DNA of 64,000 nucleotides from Bufo bufo. Lineage: Eukaryota; Chordata; Amphibia; Anura; Bufonidae. The notes under the pieces were generated by a model. The model saw only the letters and a program-made list of their open reading frames with translations. It did no database searches and was not told the origin of the DNA. The position numbers and the translations under genes were made by a program. The stretch spans positions 506,336,556-506,400,555 of the forward strand of contig NC_053392.1 of NCBI RefSeq assembly GCF_905171765.1. The letters are read 5' to 3'. Below, in pieces: positions 22,956 to 33,564 of this stretch (positions are counted from its first letter, which is position 1; each line of letters opens with the position of its first letter).

Positions 22956-23379
22956 AGTCTAGTTCATCCTGCCCTCAGAAAACTCAAGGATTTATTCAAG
23001 GACGTTTTAATTTTATCACAGCTTCCACCACATGGCACAAATATAAACTCAGCTAGCATCACTGTTATTTTCACCTCATCACAATGCACTTCATTTCTAT
23101 GTTAGTAAAGATACTGGCTGGGTCACTTGATCACTTGATTTATATCCACCCAAGTGGCTCCTCTGATGGACAAAATTAGTGCTTTTGCCTTGTCTCCTCT
23201 GTCAGACATGGTCCTCTATCCTTTTATCTCGTATTTTGTTTTACATTTTTGGCATTCTATATGCATGTTTTTTTCCCCTGATTCTGACACAATGCAGAAT
23301 ATGTTGGTGCTATCCAAATAAAAGGTATTATCGTATTACAACATATGAGCATCAGTATTAAACATGACTGAATTTGTTG
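22956..23379. other. Unassigned sequence
   Basis: Ordinary mixed sequence with no inverted termini or meaningful frame. Confidence 0.3.
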
Positions 23380-24556
23380 AAATTCCTTGTGACAGTCACT
23401 TATGCACGTGTAATCCCAGATGTGCAGTATATCAGAGGCTTTTTTCACCCCAGTATGCCAAAGCCGTATTTATGGCCTAAATGTGACAGTCACTTATGCA
23501 CGTGTAATCCCAGATGTGCAATATATTAGAGGCTTTTTTTCACCCCAGTAACCAAAAAACGTATTTATGACCTAAATGTGACAGTCACTTATGCTTGTCT
23601 AATCCCAGATGTGCAGTATATTAGAGTTTTTTTTCACCCTAACCAAAAAGCTTTATTTCTGTCCTAAATGTGACAGTCACTTATGCTTGTCTAATCCCAG
23701 ATGTGCAGTATATTAGAGGGTTTTTTCACCCTAGCCAAAAAGCTTTATTTCTGTCCTAAATGTGACAGTCACTTATGCATGTGTAATCACAGATGTGAAG
23801 TATATGAGATGCTTTTTTCACCCCAGTATGCCAAAGCCGTATTTATGGCCTAAATGTGACAGTCACTTATGCTTGTCTAATCCCAGATGTGCAGTATATT
23901 AGAGGGTTTTTTCACCCTAACTAAAAAGCTGTATTTCTGTCCTAAATGTGACAGTCACATCCCAGATTTGTAGTATATCAGAGGCTTTTTTCACCCAAGT
24001 ATGCCAAAGCTGTATTTCTGGACTTGCAGACATGCAGATAGCCCGTGCTGGTGCACTATTGTTGCATAAAATGGATGCCGATCATGTATTGATATTGACT
24101 AACTGAAGAAAAAAAAGTTAGTTTTCAGCAGTAGTTGGATCAGGGCAGGCTTAAAAAAATTGTGCACTGCACCCACAAAACACTTTTTCTGTAGATCGCT
24201 GAGTACATAAACCAGTTCTTGATAAGATTGCTCCCAGATCTCTCCCTCACAGCAGCTGCAGCCTCTCCCTACACTAATCCGAGCAGAGTGATGGGCGGCG
24301 CTACGTGACTCCAGCTTAAATAGAGGCTGGGTCACATGCTGCAGTTGGCCAATCACAGCCATGCCAATAGTAGGCATGGCTGTGATGGCCTTTTGGGGCA
24401 AGTAGTATGACGCTTGTTGATTGGCTGTGCAGCCTTTCAAAAAGCGCCAAGAAAGCACCGAACCCGAACTTTTACGTAAATGTTCGGGTACGGGTGCTGA
24501 AAAACCTAAAGTTCGGTACGAACCCGAACTTTACAGTTCGGGTTCGCTCAACTCTA
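23380..24556 (-). mobile_element. Truncated hAT element related to the 11.2-kb copy
   Basis: Read on the minus strand from 24556 it opens TAGAGTTGAGCGAACCCGAA, then follows the left end of the 42550 element closely: the GTTCGGG-rich subterminal zone, the block around GAAAGGCTGCACAGCCAATC, and the promoter-like region. It then runs into its own 92-95 bp tandem array and stops at about 23380 before any transposase frame. Only the one terminus is present, so no duplication can be tested. Confidence 0.8.
23389..24030. repeat. Seven-unit tandem array, 92-95 bp unit
   Basis: GTGACAGTCAC recurs at 23389, 23483, 23578, 23670, 23762, 23856 and 23948. Units share TTTTTTCACCC and ATCCCAGAT and differ by several percent. 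The array occupies the same position in this hAT copy (between promoter-like region and where the transposase would start) as the 227-bp array in the large copy, though I see no similarity between the two units. Confidence 0.9.
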
Positions 24557-24617
24557 GTCTTAAACTTTTGATCAGGACTGTATATGAGCCATACTTATTC
24601 TGTATCTGAAATAGTTT

Positions 24618-25735
24618 TTAGTTTTTTTTGGGGGGGGGGGGGGATTTTTTGCGGCCTATACATTTTTTACATGGAAAAAAGCCTTTTGGTAATTTTTTTT
24701 TTTGCATTCTATTATTTGCTACTACTGTGCATTCTCTTGTAGAAGCTATCATATTCCCTACATTTCTTGCTTTTCTGTATACAAATCTAGGGACATCTGG
24801 AATGTAATCTCCAATAATTCTGTTTTCATTTGTCTGGCCGTTATACGGTATGATGATCGGTGGAATTTCTTCCTCACACTTAGTCTGCGATTTTTTAGCC
24901 TCATTATTAACTGGGTCTTCTAAGAGAGTTTTTCTATTTAATTTCTCTATTTCTATTTTTTGTTTTATTAGTAATGCTTTAGTATAACCTTTTGATTCAA
25001 ATCTTTTCTGAATTTTCTCCACTAGTTTATATTCTTCTATTCCAGTACAATTTATTTTAATGCATAAAAATTTACTCCAGGGTATATTATCCAGCCACTG
25101 GGGTAAGTGGCAGCTTTCTTTGGAAATTAAGCTATTAGCATCTGTAGGTTTATTAAAAGTTTTAGTGCAAATTTTCCCTTTTTCAATATAAACAGTCAGG
25201 TCTAAAAAATGTATCTCTTTTTCACTATAAATTGGTGTAAATTCTAAATAAAAATCATTTTCATTTATATCTTTAAATAATTCAAAGAGCATATTCGCCC
25301 CCGCCCCCTCATATAAAGAGCACATTGTCTATAAAACATCACCATAGGATGAGGCCCTCCCGGAGCTCGCCATCTGAGTGTATGGTTAATTGTTCCCACC
25401 ACCCAACATATAAATTAGCGAACCCGGGTGCGAACCTAGTCCCCATCGCGGTAACCCACATCTGAAGATAAAAACTATCTTGATATTTAAAATAATTCCT
25501 CTGTAAAATAAACTAATTACATTCCCCTATGAATTCTGTTTGCTGTTTAGGCATATCTCCTTTTCTATATAAAAACTGTTGAGCAGCGTCGCATCCCTTT
25601 TGGTTCTCAATTACAGTGTACAGTGATTTTACATCTAGAGTGCCTATTATATATCCTGGGTTCCATTCAATATTATTAAGTAAATAGTTAATGCAAGAAA
25701 TTGAAGGAGGTGTATAAAGAGGGTATCGGGAAGTG
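24618..25735 (-). pseudogene. Penelope-like reverse transcriptase, degraded
   Basis: Read from about 25735 downward. First come a palm segment NNIEWNPGYIIGTLDVKSLY with the first catalytic aspartate, then MGTRFAPGFANLYVGWWE, then FIDNVLFI where the family has two aspartates: the second is asparagine, and a stop codon precedes it. The thumb region follows (IHFLDLTVYIEKG, TKTFNKPTDANSLISKESCH), and then a basic linker ending at LPKGFFPCKKC, which in complete elements leads into the GIY-YIG nuclease. Here it runs into a poly-C/poly-A tract at about 24640 and ends. Two frames are needed to read it all. The missing nuclease, the changed active site and the stops mark it as dead. Confidence 0.85.
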
Positions 25736-25795
25736 CCAGAGTGATTCCCTGACGAAGGACAATGAATTGTCAGAAACGAGTTGGATTTTTGGCAC
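25733..25795 (+). ncRNA. Hammerhead-ribozyme-like motif at a Penelope junction
   Basis: Stem I strands GTGCCA (25733-25738) and TGGCAC (25790-25795) pair perfectly, with additional pairing ATTCC/GGAT nearer the core. Between them are CTGACGA (25749-25755), stem II GACAA-TGAA-TTGTC, GAAA (25773-25776), and a stem III ACGAGT that has lost part of its palindrome. The order is that of type I hammerheads from Penelope-like terminal repeats. Confidence 0.6.
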
Positions 25796-26290
25796 TTACA
25801 GTGATCCATACCTCAGATAGTGAGGTCACTAGATCGCTCCTTGTGAGCGCGAGCTTCCAAACAGACTAACACAGGGTTTTGCCACCGGCCGGGGCATACT
25901 CCTGTGGGAGAAAGAAAACCCGACCCACCGAAAACCCTGTCTTCAAGCCTGTAACAGGAGTTGAAAGTACCACGGAAGATAATTCAATAGCAAGGTAATC
26001 TTGATCGTCATATTAATACGTGTCTGTGGTATATATCTCCAGTGGGTTAACAGGATTAGTAGTGGTGAAGGTAGTGCGCAGTACTTAGTAATATTTAAGT
26101 TACATTGAGTGTTTGTCAGGAGTAGGTTTTGCGGTACTGCAGCACAATCATTTAGCATAAGCGCCAGTGGAACAGTAGAGAACTAAAGCCATGACAATAC
26201 AAGAGGAAAAGAAGGATGAAGAGGAGACTAAAGCAAGAAGAAGCCCATGAGAATCAAACTAATACCATGAACATTTTTTTTAAGTCCGTA
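25736..26290 (+). mobile_element. Penelope-like 5' segment, opposite in strand to the adjoining RT
   Basis: Starts with the hammerhead motif and continues through non-coding leader-like sequence to an ATG-bearing stretch near 26191 (MTIQEEKKDEEETKARRSP) that is charged and short. It is oriented plus while the reverse transcriptase next to it reads minus, so the two form a head-to-head junction at about 25730. Assignment to the same element is inferred from the hammerhead and from position. Confidence 0.45.
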
Positions 26291-26670
26291 ATGCTCTATA
26301 TCCTACGTACATAAGAAACAATTTAAATGGCAGATAATAAATTGTATACAATATAATTTTCCTCCATCCATATTTATTAAGAAACAAATCTAATTTATAG
26401 AGAAACCTTTATAAATGTTCATATTTTGGATTGTCCTTTCTTGCTTTTGTTCAAAGCTGTGAACCTTAAAATACAATGCAAAATCAAACAATGTTTGTGT
26501 CTTGCAGGCTGAATACATTAAACATTTATATATTTTATTCACTGCACTTTTAAGAAGCTTTTTGTATGAAAAAAAGGCATATAGTTACCCTGGCAACTCC
26601 TACAGAATTGCGGCTTTACTATTAACCCCGTCCTACCCACTGATGTACTATTACATCACATGGTACTAGT
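26291..26670. other. AT-rich unassigned sequence
   Basis: No repeat or frame recognised between the Penelope segment and the CR1 3' end. Confidence 0.3.
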
Positions 26671-26907
26671 AGCTAGCACTTGTAGTATGTTATGGTGACG
26701 GTGATGGAATCATAGTAACATAGTATATAAGGACAAAAAAAGACATATGCCCATCCAGTTCGGTCTGTTATCCTGCAAGTTGAACCAGAGGAAGGCAAAA
26801 AAATCAAACTGTGAGGTAGAAGCCAATTTTCCCCATATAGGGGGAAAAAATTCCTTCCCGACTCCAACCAGGCAATCAGAATAACTCCCTGGATCAATGA
26901 TCCCTCT

Positions 26908-27465
26908 CTAGTAGCTATAGCCTGTAATATTATTACACTCCAGAAATACATCAAGGCCCCTTTTGAACTCTTTTAGTGAACTCACCATCACCACCTCCTC
27001 AGGCAGAGAGTTCCATAGTCTCACTGCTCTTACTGTAAAGAATCCTCTTCTATGTTTGTGTACAAACCTTCTTTCCTCCAGACACAGAGGATGTCCCCTC
27101 CTCACAGTCACAGTCCTGGGGATAAATAAATGATGGGAGAGATCTCTGTACAGACCCCTGATGTATTTATACATAGTTATTAGGTCTCCCCTGGGCTCTG
27201 TTTTTGGACCCTTTTTGAATATTGGCACCACATTTGCTAAGCGCCAATCCGGTGGAACACTCCCTGTCATTATAGAGTCCTTAAATATCAGAAATAAGGG
27301 TCTGGCTATGACATTACTTAATTCTCTTAGGATGCGGGGGTGTATGCCATCTGGTCCTGGCGATTTGTTTATTTTAATCTTTTAAGACTTCTTTCTGGGT
27401 CAGACAGGGCACTTTTAATGGGGAATTTACTTTTACATTCTGCATATCATCTGACAGTTTATTTT
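26908..27465 (-). pseudogene. CR1 reverse transcriptase and C-terminal fragment
   Basis: The reverse transcriptase copies the element RNA at a nicked target. From 27465 downward the frame reads KINKSPGPDGIHPRILREL, the fingers motif of CR1/L2 enzymes, then PPDWRLANVVPIFKKG. It then jumps directly to TMYKYIRGLYRDLSHHLFI, which belongs far downstream near the C-terminus, followed by RRGFFTVRAVRLWNSLPEEV and the tail LKEFKRGLDVFLE. The catalytic aspartate region is therefore deleted. A further C-terminal and 3'-UTR relic lies at 26680-26907. Confidence 0.85.
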
Positions 27466-27506
27466 CCTTCCTGACGAAGCCTACGTGGCGAAACACGTGT
27501 TGAGGT
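27466..27506 (+). ncRNA. Hammerhead-like motif, stem I truncated
   Basis: CTGACGA, stem II GCC-TACGT-GGC with one unpaired A, GAAA (27490-27493), perfect self-complementary stem III ACACGTGT, then T at the cleavage position. Stem I is reduced to about three pairs because the element starts here. Core bases are intact. Confidence 0.5.
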
Positions 27507-27908
27507 CGAAGCAGTGGGGGAACCGTGTCACCATTTTTCAGCAGCAACATGGGTAGGTAACATGGTATCTGGATTAGGGTGGGACTAGTGATTTACAGTT
27601 ATTGTTATATGCCATCTTTATGAGTAGTATTGCACCGTCCAATTACACCCTACAGCATCCATTGCTTGGACGCTGTGAATAAGAGCTAGGTAGTTGTTCA
27701 ACACTAGGGGACAGCAATTGCACCCGCAACTACTCCAATATTCACAGCTTCTGTTAATTGTCTGTTACCTGCTGTATATGGTCACATTATCCCCCATTGT
27801 GATTCTTCACATTGCAGAGTCCTTTTGTGGCCCAGTCTCCATGTTCTGTCCCTTTTGAGTCTCACCTGTAATGTTCATGTGATTTATAATGAATAAAATG
27901 AGATTTTT
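27466..27908 (+). mobile_element. Penelope-like terminal fragment inserted in CR1
   Basis: Begins with a hammerhead motif (CTGACGA at 27471-27477) and ends in an AT-rich stretch AATAAAATGAGATTTTTTT. It interrupts CR1 between the endonuclease-side linker and the SPGPDG motif. A target duplication is not obvious; ATTTTCC on the left and TTTTACC on the right are the nearest candidates. Confidence 0.5.
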
Positions 27909-28328
27909 TTACCTTGTTAAATCCTTGCTCTTTTTTTTGTACAAGTTACTATTTTCCTTAGTGAATACAGTGGAGAAAAAAACATTTAATAGCTTTGCTT
28001 TCTCCTCATCGCTCTCTGCAACTTCCCCCTCATTACTCTGTAAAGAGGTGACACCTTCAGATTTATACTTTTTTCCATTTATATAATTGAAGAACATTTT
28101 AGGGTTAGTTTTGCTCTCTTTGGCAATTAATCTCTTGGTCTCTAGCTTGGCTGCTTTTATTTGTTTTTTAAATATTCTATTTTTATCCTTATAGTTTTTC
28201 AGTGCTTCCTTGCTACACTCCTGTTTTAGTGATTTAAATGCTTTCTTTTTGTCATTTATTGCTTTCTTTACATTTCTATTTATCCACATAGTTTTTTTCT
28301 TGTTCCTTAATCTTTTATTCCTATAAGG
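27909..28328 (-). pseudogene. CR1 linker between endonuclease and reverse transcriptase
   Basis: A lysine-rich open segment reading INRNVKKAINDKKKAFKSLK, then FFNYINGKKYKSEGVTSL and FFSTVFTKENSN, the conserved stretch that precedes the reverse-transcriptase fingers in CR1-clade proteins. It ends where the Penelope-like fragment begins. Its N-terminal side continues beyond the foldback at 29697. Confidence 0.85.
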
Positions 28329-28330
28329 TA

Positions 28331-29694
28331 CCGTATTTTTCGCTTTATTAGACGCACCTGATTATAAGACGCACCTAGGTTTTTGAGGAGGAAAATAAGA
28401 AAAAAAATATTTTGAACCAAAAGGTGTGCTTTTCGGGGATTTTGAACTAATGGTCTGGGGATGACACTGTTATGGGGCTCTGTGGATGACGCACTGTTAT
28501 GGGGGATCTGTGGATGACACACTGTTATGGGGGGATCTGTGGATGACACACTGTTATGGGGGGATCTGTGGATGACACACTGTTATGGGGGGATCTGTGG
28601 ATGACACACTGTTATGGGGGGGATCTGTGGATGACACACTGTTATGGGGGGATCTATGGATGATGCACTGTTAAGGGGGGGAATCTGTGGATGATGCACT
28701 GTTATGGGGGGGATCTATGGATGATGCACTGTTATGGGGGGGAATCTGTGGATGATGCACTGTTATGGGGGGGATCTATGGATGATGCACTGTTATGGGG
28801 ATGTGTGCTGTGAAACATAGGGCCATGAGGGGGGCCAGCATAAGATGCTATATGTGTGGGTGACACACATATAGCATCTTATGCTGGTCCCCCTCATGGC
28901 CCTATGTTTCACAGCATTACAGTACTTTATTCTTTGTATGTAAAATATTTCTTTAATCCTAAATAAATCACTCTCCTTTTGATAAACTAGCTGACACGGA
29001 TGTATCGCCGGCCGCTATGCTGCACAGTGTGGCCGGCGATACATCAGTCACAGTGCGGGGAGGGAGAAGGGGCTGGAGGCAACTCACAGCGGGGCCCGGT
29101 GCAGTCACTGTAGTACACCGGGCCCCGCGCACAGAAGTCTCTTTGTATGTAAAATCTTTCATTAATCCTTTATACCATAAATCGCTCTCCTTTTGATAAA
29201 CTTTACTAGCCTAATCGCCTGCATCAGTACTCACTATGAATGTAGCGTGCGGTCCTTCCGGCGCAAGACTTCATCCTGCTCCTGCTTCATTAATGAAGTG
29301 GGAGGAGCGTGACGTCAGTCACACGCCGGCCGGACCGCACGCTACATTCATAGTGAGTACTGATGCAGGCGATTAGGCTAGTAAAGTTTATCAAAAGGAC
29401 AGCGATTTACGGTATAAAGGATTAATGAAAGATTTTACATACAAAGAGACTTCTGTGCGCGGGGCCCAGTGTACTATAGTGACTGCACCGGGCCCCGCTG
29501 TGAGTTGCCTCCAGCCCCTCCTCCCTCCCCGCGGTGTGACTGATGTATCGCCGGCCACACTGTGCAGCATAGCGGCCGGCGATACATCGTGTCGGCCCTG
29601 TAAAAAAAGTCAACCATCGTTTTATAAGACGCACTGTCATTTTCCCCCCTCTTTTGGGGGAAAAAAAGTGTGTCTTATAAAGCGAAAAATACGG
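28331..29694. mobile_element. TA-flanked foldback transposon inserted in CR1
   Basis: The ends CCGTATTTTTCGC and GCGAAAAATACGG are inverted repeats continued by TTATAAGACGCAC; TA stands at 28329-28330 and 29695-29696. Inside are a minisatellite (28455-28800), a 110-bp hairpin centred near 28860, and a palindrome of about 640 bp centred near 29290 with arms rich in GGCCGGCGATACATC. No transposase frame is present. The TA duplication points to the Tc1/mariner superfamily, although the termini are not those of the other Tc1 elements here. Confidence 0.85.
28455..28800. repeat. 27-31 bp minisatellite inside the foldback
   Basis: About 12 units of the form ACTGTTATGGGGGGATCTGT plus GGATGACAC. Later units change GACACAC to GATGCAC. 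G-strand bias is strong. Confidence 0.9.
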
Positions 29695-29696
29695 TA

Positions 29697-30520
29697 TGTA
29701 TCTCTCACAATTAGATTTTAGGATGCTTTTAAAAATATCCCATTTTGTGGCTGTATTTATATTTTTGAGGACTTTGTCCCAGTTAGTTAGGCCTATGGTC
29801 TCTCTTAGTTGGCTAAATTTAGCTTCTTTTTTTTTTGGCATTTTAGTTCTTTATTGAAGAAACACTCTTTTGAATGACAATTAGAAGGTTATTACTTTAT
29901 GGTCACTATTTCCCAAGTGTCCCCCGACCTGCACATCTGTTGTTCTGTCAGGTCTACTGGTTAATACTAAGTCCACTATGGCCGTCCCTCTAGTCAGGTC
30001 CTGAACCAGTTGGGAAAGGTAATTGTCTTTGGTTATTGCCAAGAACCTGTTTTCTTTATGAAATGTACAGGTTTCAGTTTCCCAGTCTATAACTGGGTAG
30101 TTGAAGTCCCCCATAACAACGACCTCATTATGATTTGCCACCTCGTCTATCTCGGTTAGTAGTAGATTTTCTGTGGACTCTAGTATATTAGGAATTTATA
30201 ATAAACTCCTATTAGTATTTTATTATTGTTTTTGCCTCCATGTATTTCTACCCACAGTGACTCCACATGTTCATGTCCCTCACTTATATCATTTTGGACT
30301 GTGGGCTTTAGACAGGACTCAAAGGCAGACCCCTCCCCCTCTCCGGTTTTGGCAATCCTTTCTAAACAGACTGTAATCCTGTACATCACTAATTCCAGTT
30401 CCCCAGTTTTATTAGTCAGGCTTCTGGCATTAGTATACATACAATTAAGAGGTTTATGTATAATTTTTACCCTACACCTTTCCTTCTGAACTGTTCTAGC
30501 CCCTTCTTCCATTCCACCCT
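29697..30520 (-). pseudogene. CR1 endonuclease domain remnant
   Basis: The endonuclease nicks target DNA to prime reverse transcription. Reading down from 30520, the N-terminal NCMYTNARSLTNKTGELE is followed by SLWVEIHG and KILIGVYY, the usual first strands of apurinic-type endonucleases. A frame break follows, then VVVMGDFNYPVIDWE with the catalytic DFN, DLVLTS, and LGNSDHKVI with the catalytic SDH. The C-terminal part AKFSQLRETIGLTNWDKVL ends at the foldback insertion. Key catalytic residues are present but frames are broken at about 30150 and 29880. Confidence 0.85.
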
Positions 30521-30597
30521 CAGTCCCATTACCTCACCCCCGGTCTATATCTGAACTATCTTCCCATCCTGTAACATAATTACCCTCCCCCCAGTCC

Positions 30598-30965
30598 CTA
30601 GTTTAAACACTCCTCCAACCTTCTAGCCATCTTCTCCCCCAACACAGCTGCCCCTTCCCCACTGAAGTACAGCCCATCCCTACGATAGAGCCTGTAGCCG
30701 ACAGAGAAGTCAGCCCAGTTCTCCAAGAACCCAAACCCCTTCTTCCTACACCAGTTCTTGAGCCACTTTTTAACCTCCCTAATCTCCCGCTGCCTTTCTT
30801 GTGTGGCTCGTAGTACAGGTAGTATTTCGGAAAACACTACCTTTGAGGTCCTTGCCCAAAGCTTTTGACCTAAATCCATAAAATCATTTTTTAAGGACGC
30901 TCCACCTACCTCTAACTTAGAAGGGTTCCAGCCCTGCCACCTCCTGGTTGCTAATACATATTGCC
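30598..30965 (-). pseudogene. CR1 ORF1 C-terminal SGNH/esterase-like segment
   Basis: Open frame reading ATRRWQGWNPSKLEVGGASL, then VVFSEILPVL, WLKNWCRKKGFGFLENW and LYRRDGLYFSGEGAAVLGEK. This pattern (substrate-loop glycine, D-x-L-x-x-S-x-x-G near the end) resembles the GDSL/SGNH esterase domain found in ORF1 of CR1 and L2 elements. The expected catalytic histidine after RDGL is replaced by tyrosine. The 5' part of the element is missing beyond 30965. Confidence 0.65.
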
Positions 30966-31080
30966 TGTTAGAACGGCTATGTACTGTAATACAGGAGTAT
31001 TATAGTGTATAGTGCAGAGAATCAAAAGATTGCAGGTTCAAGTCTCGTCAGGGGACTTGAACTCCTTCTATCTATCCATA

Positions 31081-32387
31081 CACTAATTTACAACAAAAAA
31101 AATAACGTACCCAAATAGAAACATCAAATTGCTTCAAAACTTGGCATGGAGTTAAGTTTCATACAAACATGAATTTTGCCACAAGAGGGCATAAACGTGC
31201 TTCCCCCACTGCCCTGTAAAAAGGCTCTAGCCTCTTAGAGACTACTTTTGTGCAGTTTGCTGCTCGGTGAGAGATTGTTGACTGCTAGACATGTCTCTAC
31301 AAGACATTTTGCCCATTTGACAGATTTTGTGAGGATGGGTGCTTCATTGGACTTCATGGACATTTAGGCCATTATGACCTAGCTGTTTGGAGGTGTTGGC
31401 AGCAGTAGTTACATGAGGGGATGCATGCACGGCAAACAGGCTCAGAATGGCCCAGACAGACCACAAATAGAGGGGATTATTAGATCTGCTGACAAGCTCC
31501 CTCGGTTTCATTGTCCACCATATGGACAAGTTCACTTTTATTACACACCCCTGTCTCTGCACAAACCACTTTCAGGAGCCTATCAGAAGGAAATTTGGTG
31601 TCACAACACCCATTACATGTCCTGCCATTGAAAACCAGCCACCATCGCATTTGCAGTGGTGGTGTAAATGACCAACCTGGACTGCTATGGATTGGAAGCA
31701 TATTTTTTTTGGCTCTGAATCCAGGTTCTGTTTGAGATCTGACAACAGTTGGATTAGAGTATGGAGGCCTCATGTTGAATGTTTCACTCCTGCGTTTGCT
31801 GTGGAGCGACAAATTTCCCTAACTGCTGGTGTGATGATCTGGGAGCCATCACATACGACAATCGGTCACCACTAGTAGTGATGCGAGGTACACTAACAGC
31901 TCGGCGATATGTGCAGGACATCCTGTGGCCACATGTTGCATCTCATGGCAGGGATTCCAACTAGCATTTCCATGCAGGATAATTCTCGCCCACACACAGC
32001 AAGGGTTTTCCAGGAATGTCTTCTCCAGATTACAACACCTCCTTGTCCTGTCTGGTTGCCTAAATCAAGAATTTATAGGACTGGCCTGGATACCCTATGA
32101 GTGTGCAGGATCTATAAGCCCAGCTGCAACATCTGTGGGCAAATGTGCCACAGAATAACATATAGAACATGTATGCCTCCATGACCAACCATATCTCATC
32201 TTGTATCCATCCTAGAAGCTGCCCAGCAGGGTACTAGAGCCTCCTTTCTATTGTACGTTTTTTTCCAAGTAAACTTATCCTTATCATATTGTAATCACTT
32301 TACAGATATAATCATTACATTCACATATAGAAAGTTTAATTCGATTTCAACAACTCCTTCTTAGTGTATTTTTATTGTCAATGAGTG
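31081..32387 (+). mobile_element. Tc1-like transposon, old and broken
   Basis: The ends CACTAATTTACAA and TTGTCAATGAGTG are inverted repeats with two mismatches, flanked by TA (31079-31080, 32388-32389). Length 1,307 bp is normal for Tc1. The internal transposase is decayed. Confidence 0.75.
31240..32160 (+). pseudogene. Tc1-like transposase, heavily decayed
   Basis: Fragments in three frames recall Tc1 transposase: HNTHYMSC-type residues, the phrase YVQDILWPHVASHGRDSN, then MQDNSRPHTARVFQECL holding the second catalytic aspartate, and PCPVWLPKSRIYRTGLD where the family has a proline-rich SPDL...E motif. Multiple stops and shifts separate them. It is older than the other Tc1 copies here. Confidence 0.75.
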
Positions 32388-32389
32388 TA

Positions 32390-32524
32390 TAGACAGATAG
32401 ATATATAAACATAGCTGGTATCGGCAATATATAGCAATTAAATATCAATTTATTGCAGTATTATTAGATAGAATAGATAGTGTATATCACTGTTATCAGA
32501 TTATGTATGGAGTTGTTGTTTTTT
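32390..32524. repeat. ATAG-rich simple sequence
   Basis: GATAGATATATA and TATAG repeats directly after the Tc1 end; no further signal. Confidence 0.4.
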
Positions 32525-32930
32525 GTCATGGTTTGTTAGTAATACAGTTGAAAAAGAACAGGGGTCCATCTAGCCAAACCTATAATTGATGTTGATCCAG
32601 AGAAAGGCAAAAACCCCTATGGGGTAGTCTACAACTGCCCCTAATTAGAGGAAACATTACTTTCCAAATTTAAATATGAAAATCAGAAATAATACCTGGA
32701 TTAATGTCCCATCTCCTGTATTCTAGCACACCAAACTTCTGATAGTATTATTTTAAAGAAAGTCATCTAGGTCCTTCTTGAACTTGTTCAATCAATCAAA
32801 AATCACAGCCACCTGTGAATTCTATAATCTCACTGCTCTTACAGTAAAGAGTCCTCATTTATGATGATTGTTAAACCTTCTTTTCTTTATACAAGCATAC
32901 ATGACTGTATACTGTCCCCTTAGCTATCAT
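32525..32930 (-). mobile_element. CR1/L2-like 3' fragment
   Basis: Order of phrases matches 26690-27120: TCCATCTAGCCAA, TTGATCCAGAGAAAGGCAAA, AATACCTGGATTAATGTCCC, TCTAGGTCCTTCTTGAA, TCTCACTGCTCTTACAGTAAAGA and GTCCCCTTAG. It is a second, more diverged retrotransposon end on the minus strand, including C-terminal coding relics. Confidence 0.75.
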
Positions 32931-33564
32931 AATGGAGGACCTGGCTGGCACGGTTTCAGTGAAGTATTCACCTATCATCCACATATTCACCTATTATCCT
33001 CCACGTTAATGCGCATTAATGTGGAGGAATCTACTTCCTGTTCTTGGGTACTGAGATGCCCAACGATGGCTTAAAAAAAAAGGGGCAAACGTGTTGTGCC
33101 TATTCAGTTTTGCTTGGCTCTCCTAGGTCTCAGCACCTGGATCTCCACCATCAAAACTTCTAACATGTCAGAAGTTTTTAAAAATGATAAGCACCCTTTA
33201 ACTGTAGGGCTGAAGCATGCAGACTCTATATGAATACAGGGAGTGCAGAATTATTAGGCAAGTTGTATTTTTGAGGATTAATTTTATTATTGAACAACAA
33301 CCATGTTCTCAATGAACCCAAAAAACTCATTAATATCAAAGCTGAATATTTTTGGAAGTAGTTTTTAGTTTGTTTTTAGTTTTAGCTATTTTAAGGGGAT
33401 ATCTGTGTGTGCAGGTGACTATTACTGTGCATAATTATTAGGCAACTTAACAAAAAACTAATATATACCCATTTCAATTATTTATTTTTACCAGTGAAAC
33501 CAATATAACATCTTAACATTCACAAATATACATTTCTGACATTCAAAAACAAAACAAAAACTAA

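Larger units (their letters stand above)
26680..30965 (-). mobile_element. CR1-clade non-LTR retrotransposon, 5'-truncated and interrupted
   Basis: The minus strand carries, in order from 30965, an ORF1-type SGNH/esterase-like region, an endonuclease, a linker, part of the reverse transcriptase and the C-terminal tail, ending near 26690 in a CATAGTAACATAGTATATAA stretch. Two later insertions split it: a TA-flanked foldback at 28331-29694 and a Penelope-like fragment at about 27466-27908. Part of the reverse transcriptase is also deleted. Removing the foldback and one TA rejoins the reading frame exactly (SNCERYIPYRNKRLRNKKKT), which proves the order of events. Confidence 0.9.

Noticed and set aside
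31010..31070. tRNA-like T-arm text (GCAGGTTCAAGTCTC)
   Set aside because: A B-box-like word is present, but I could not fold a cloverleaf or find an A box and anticodon arm. Possibly a SINE relic; not called as a tRNA.
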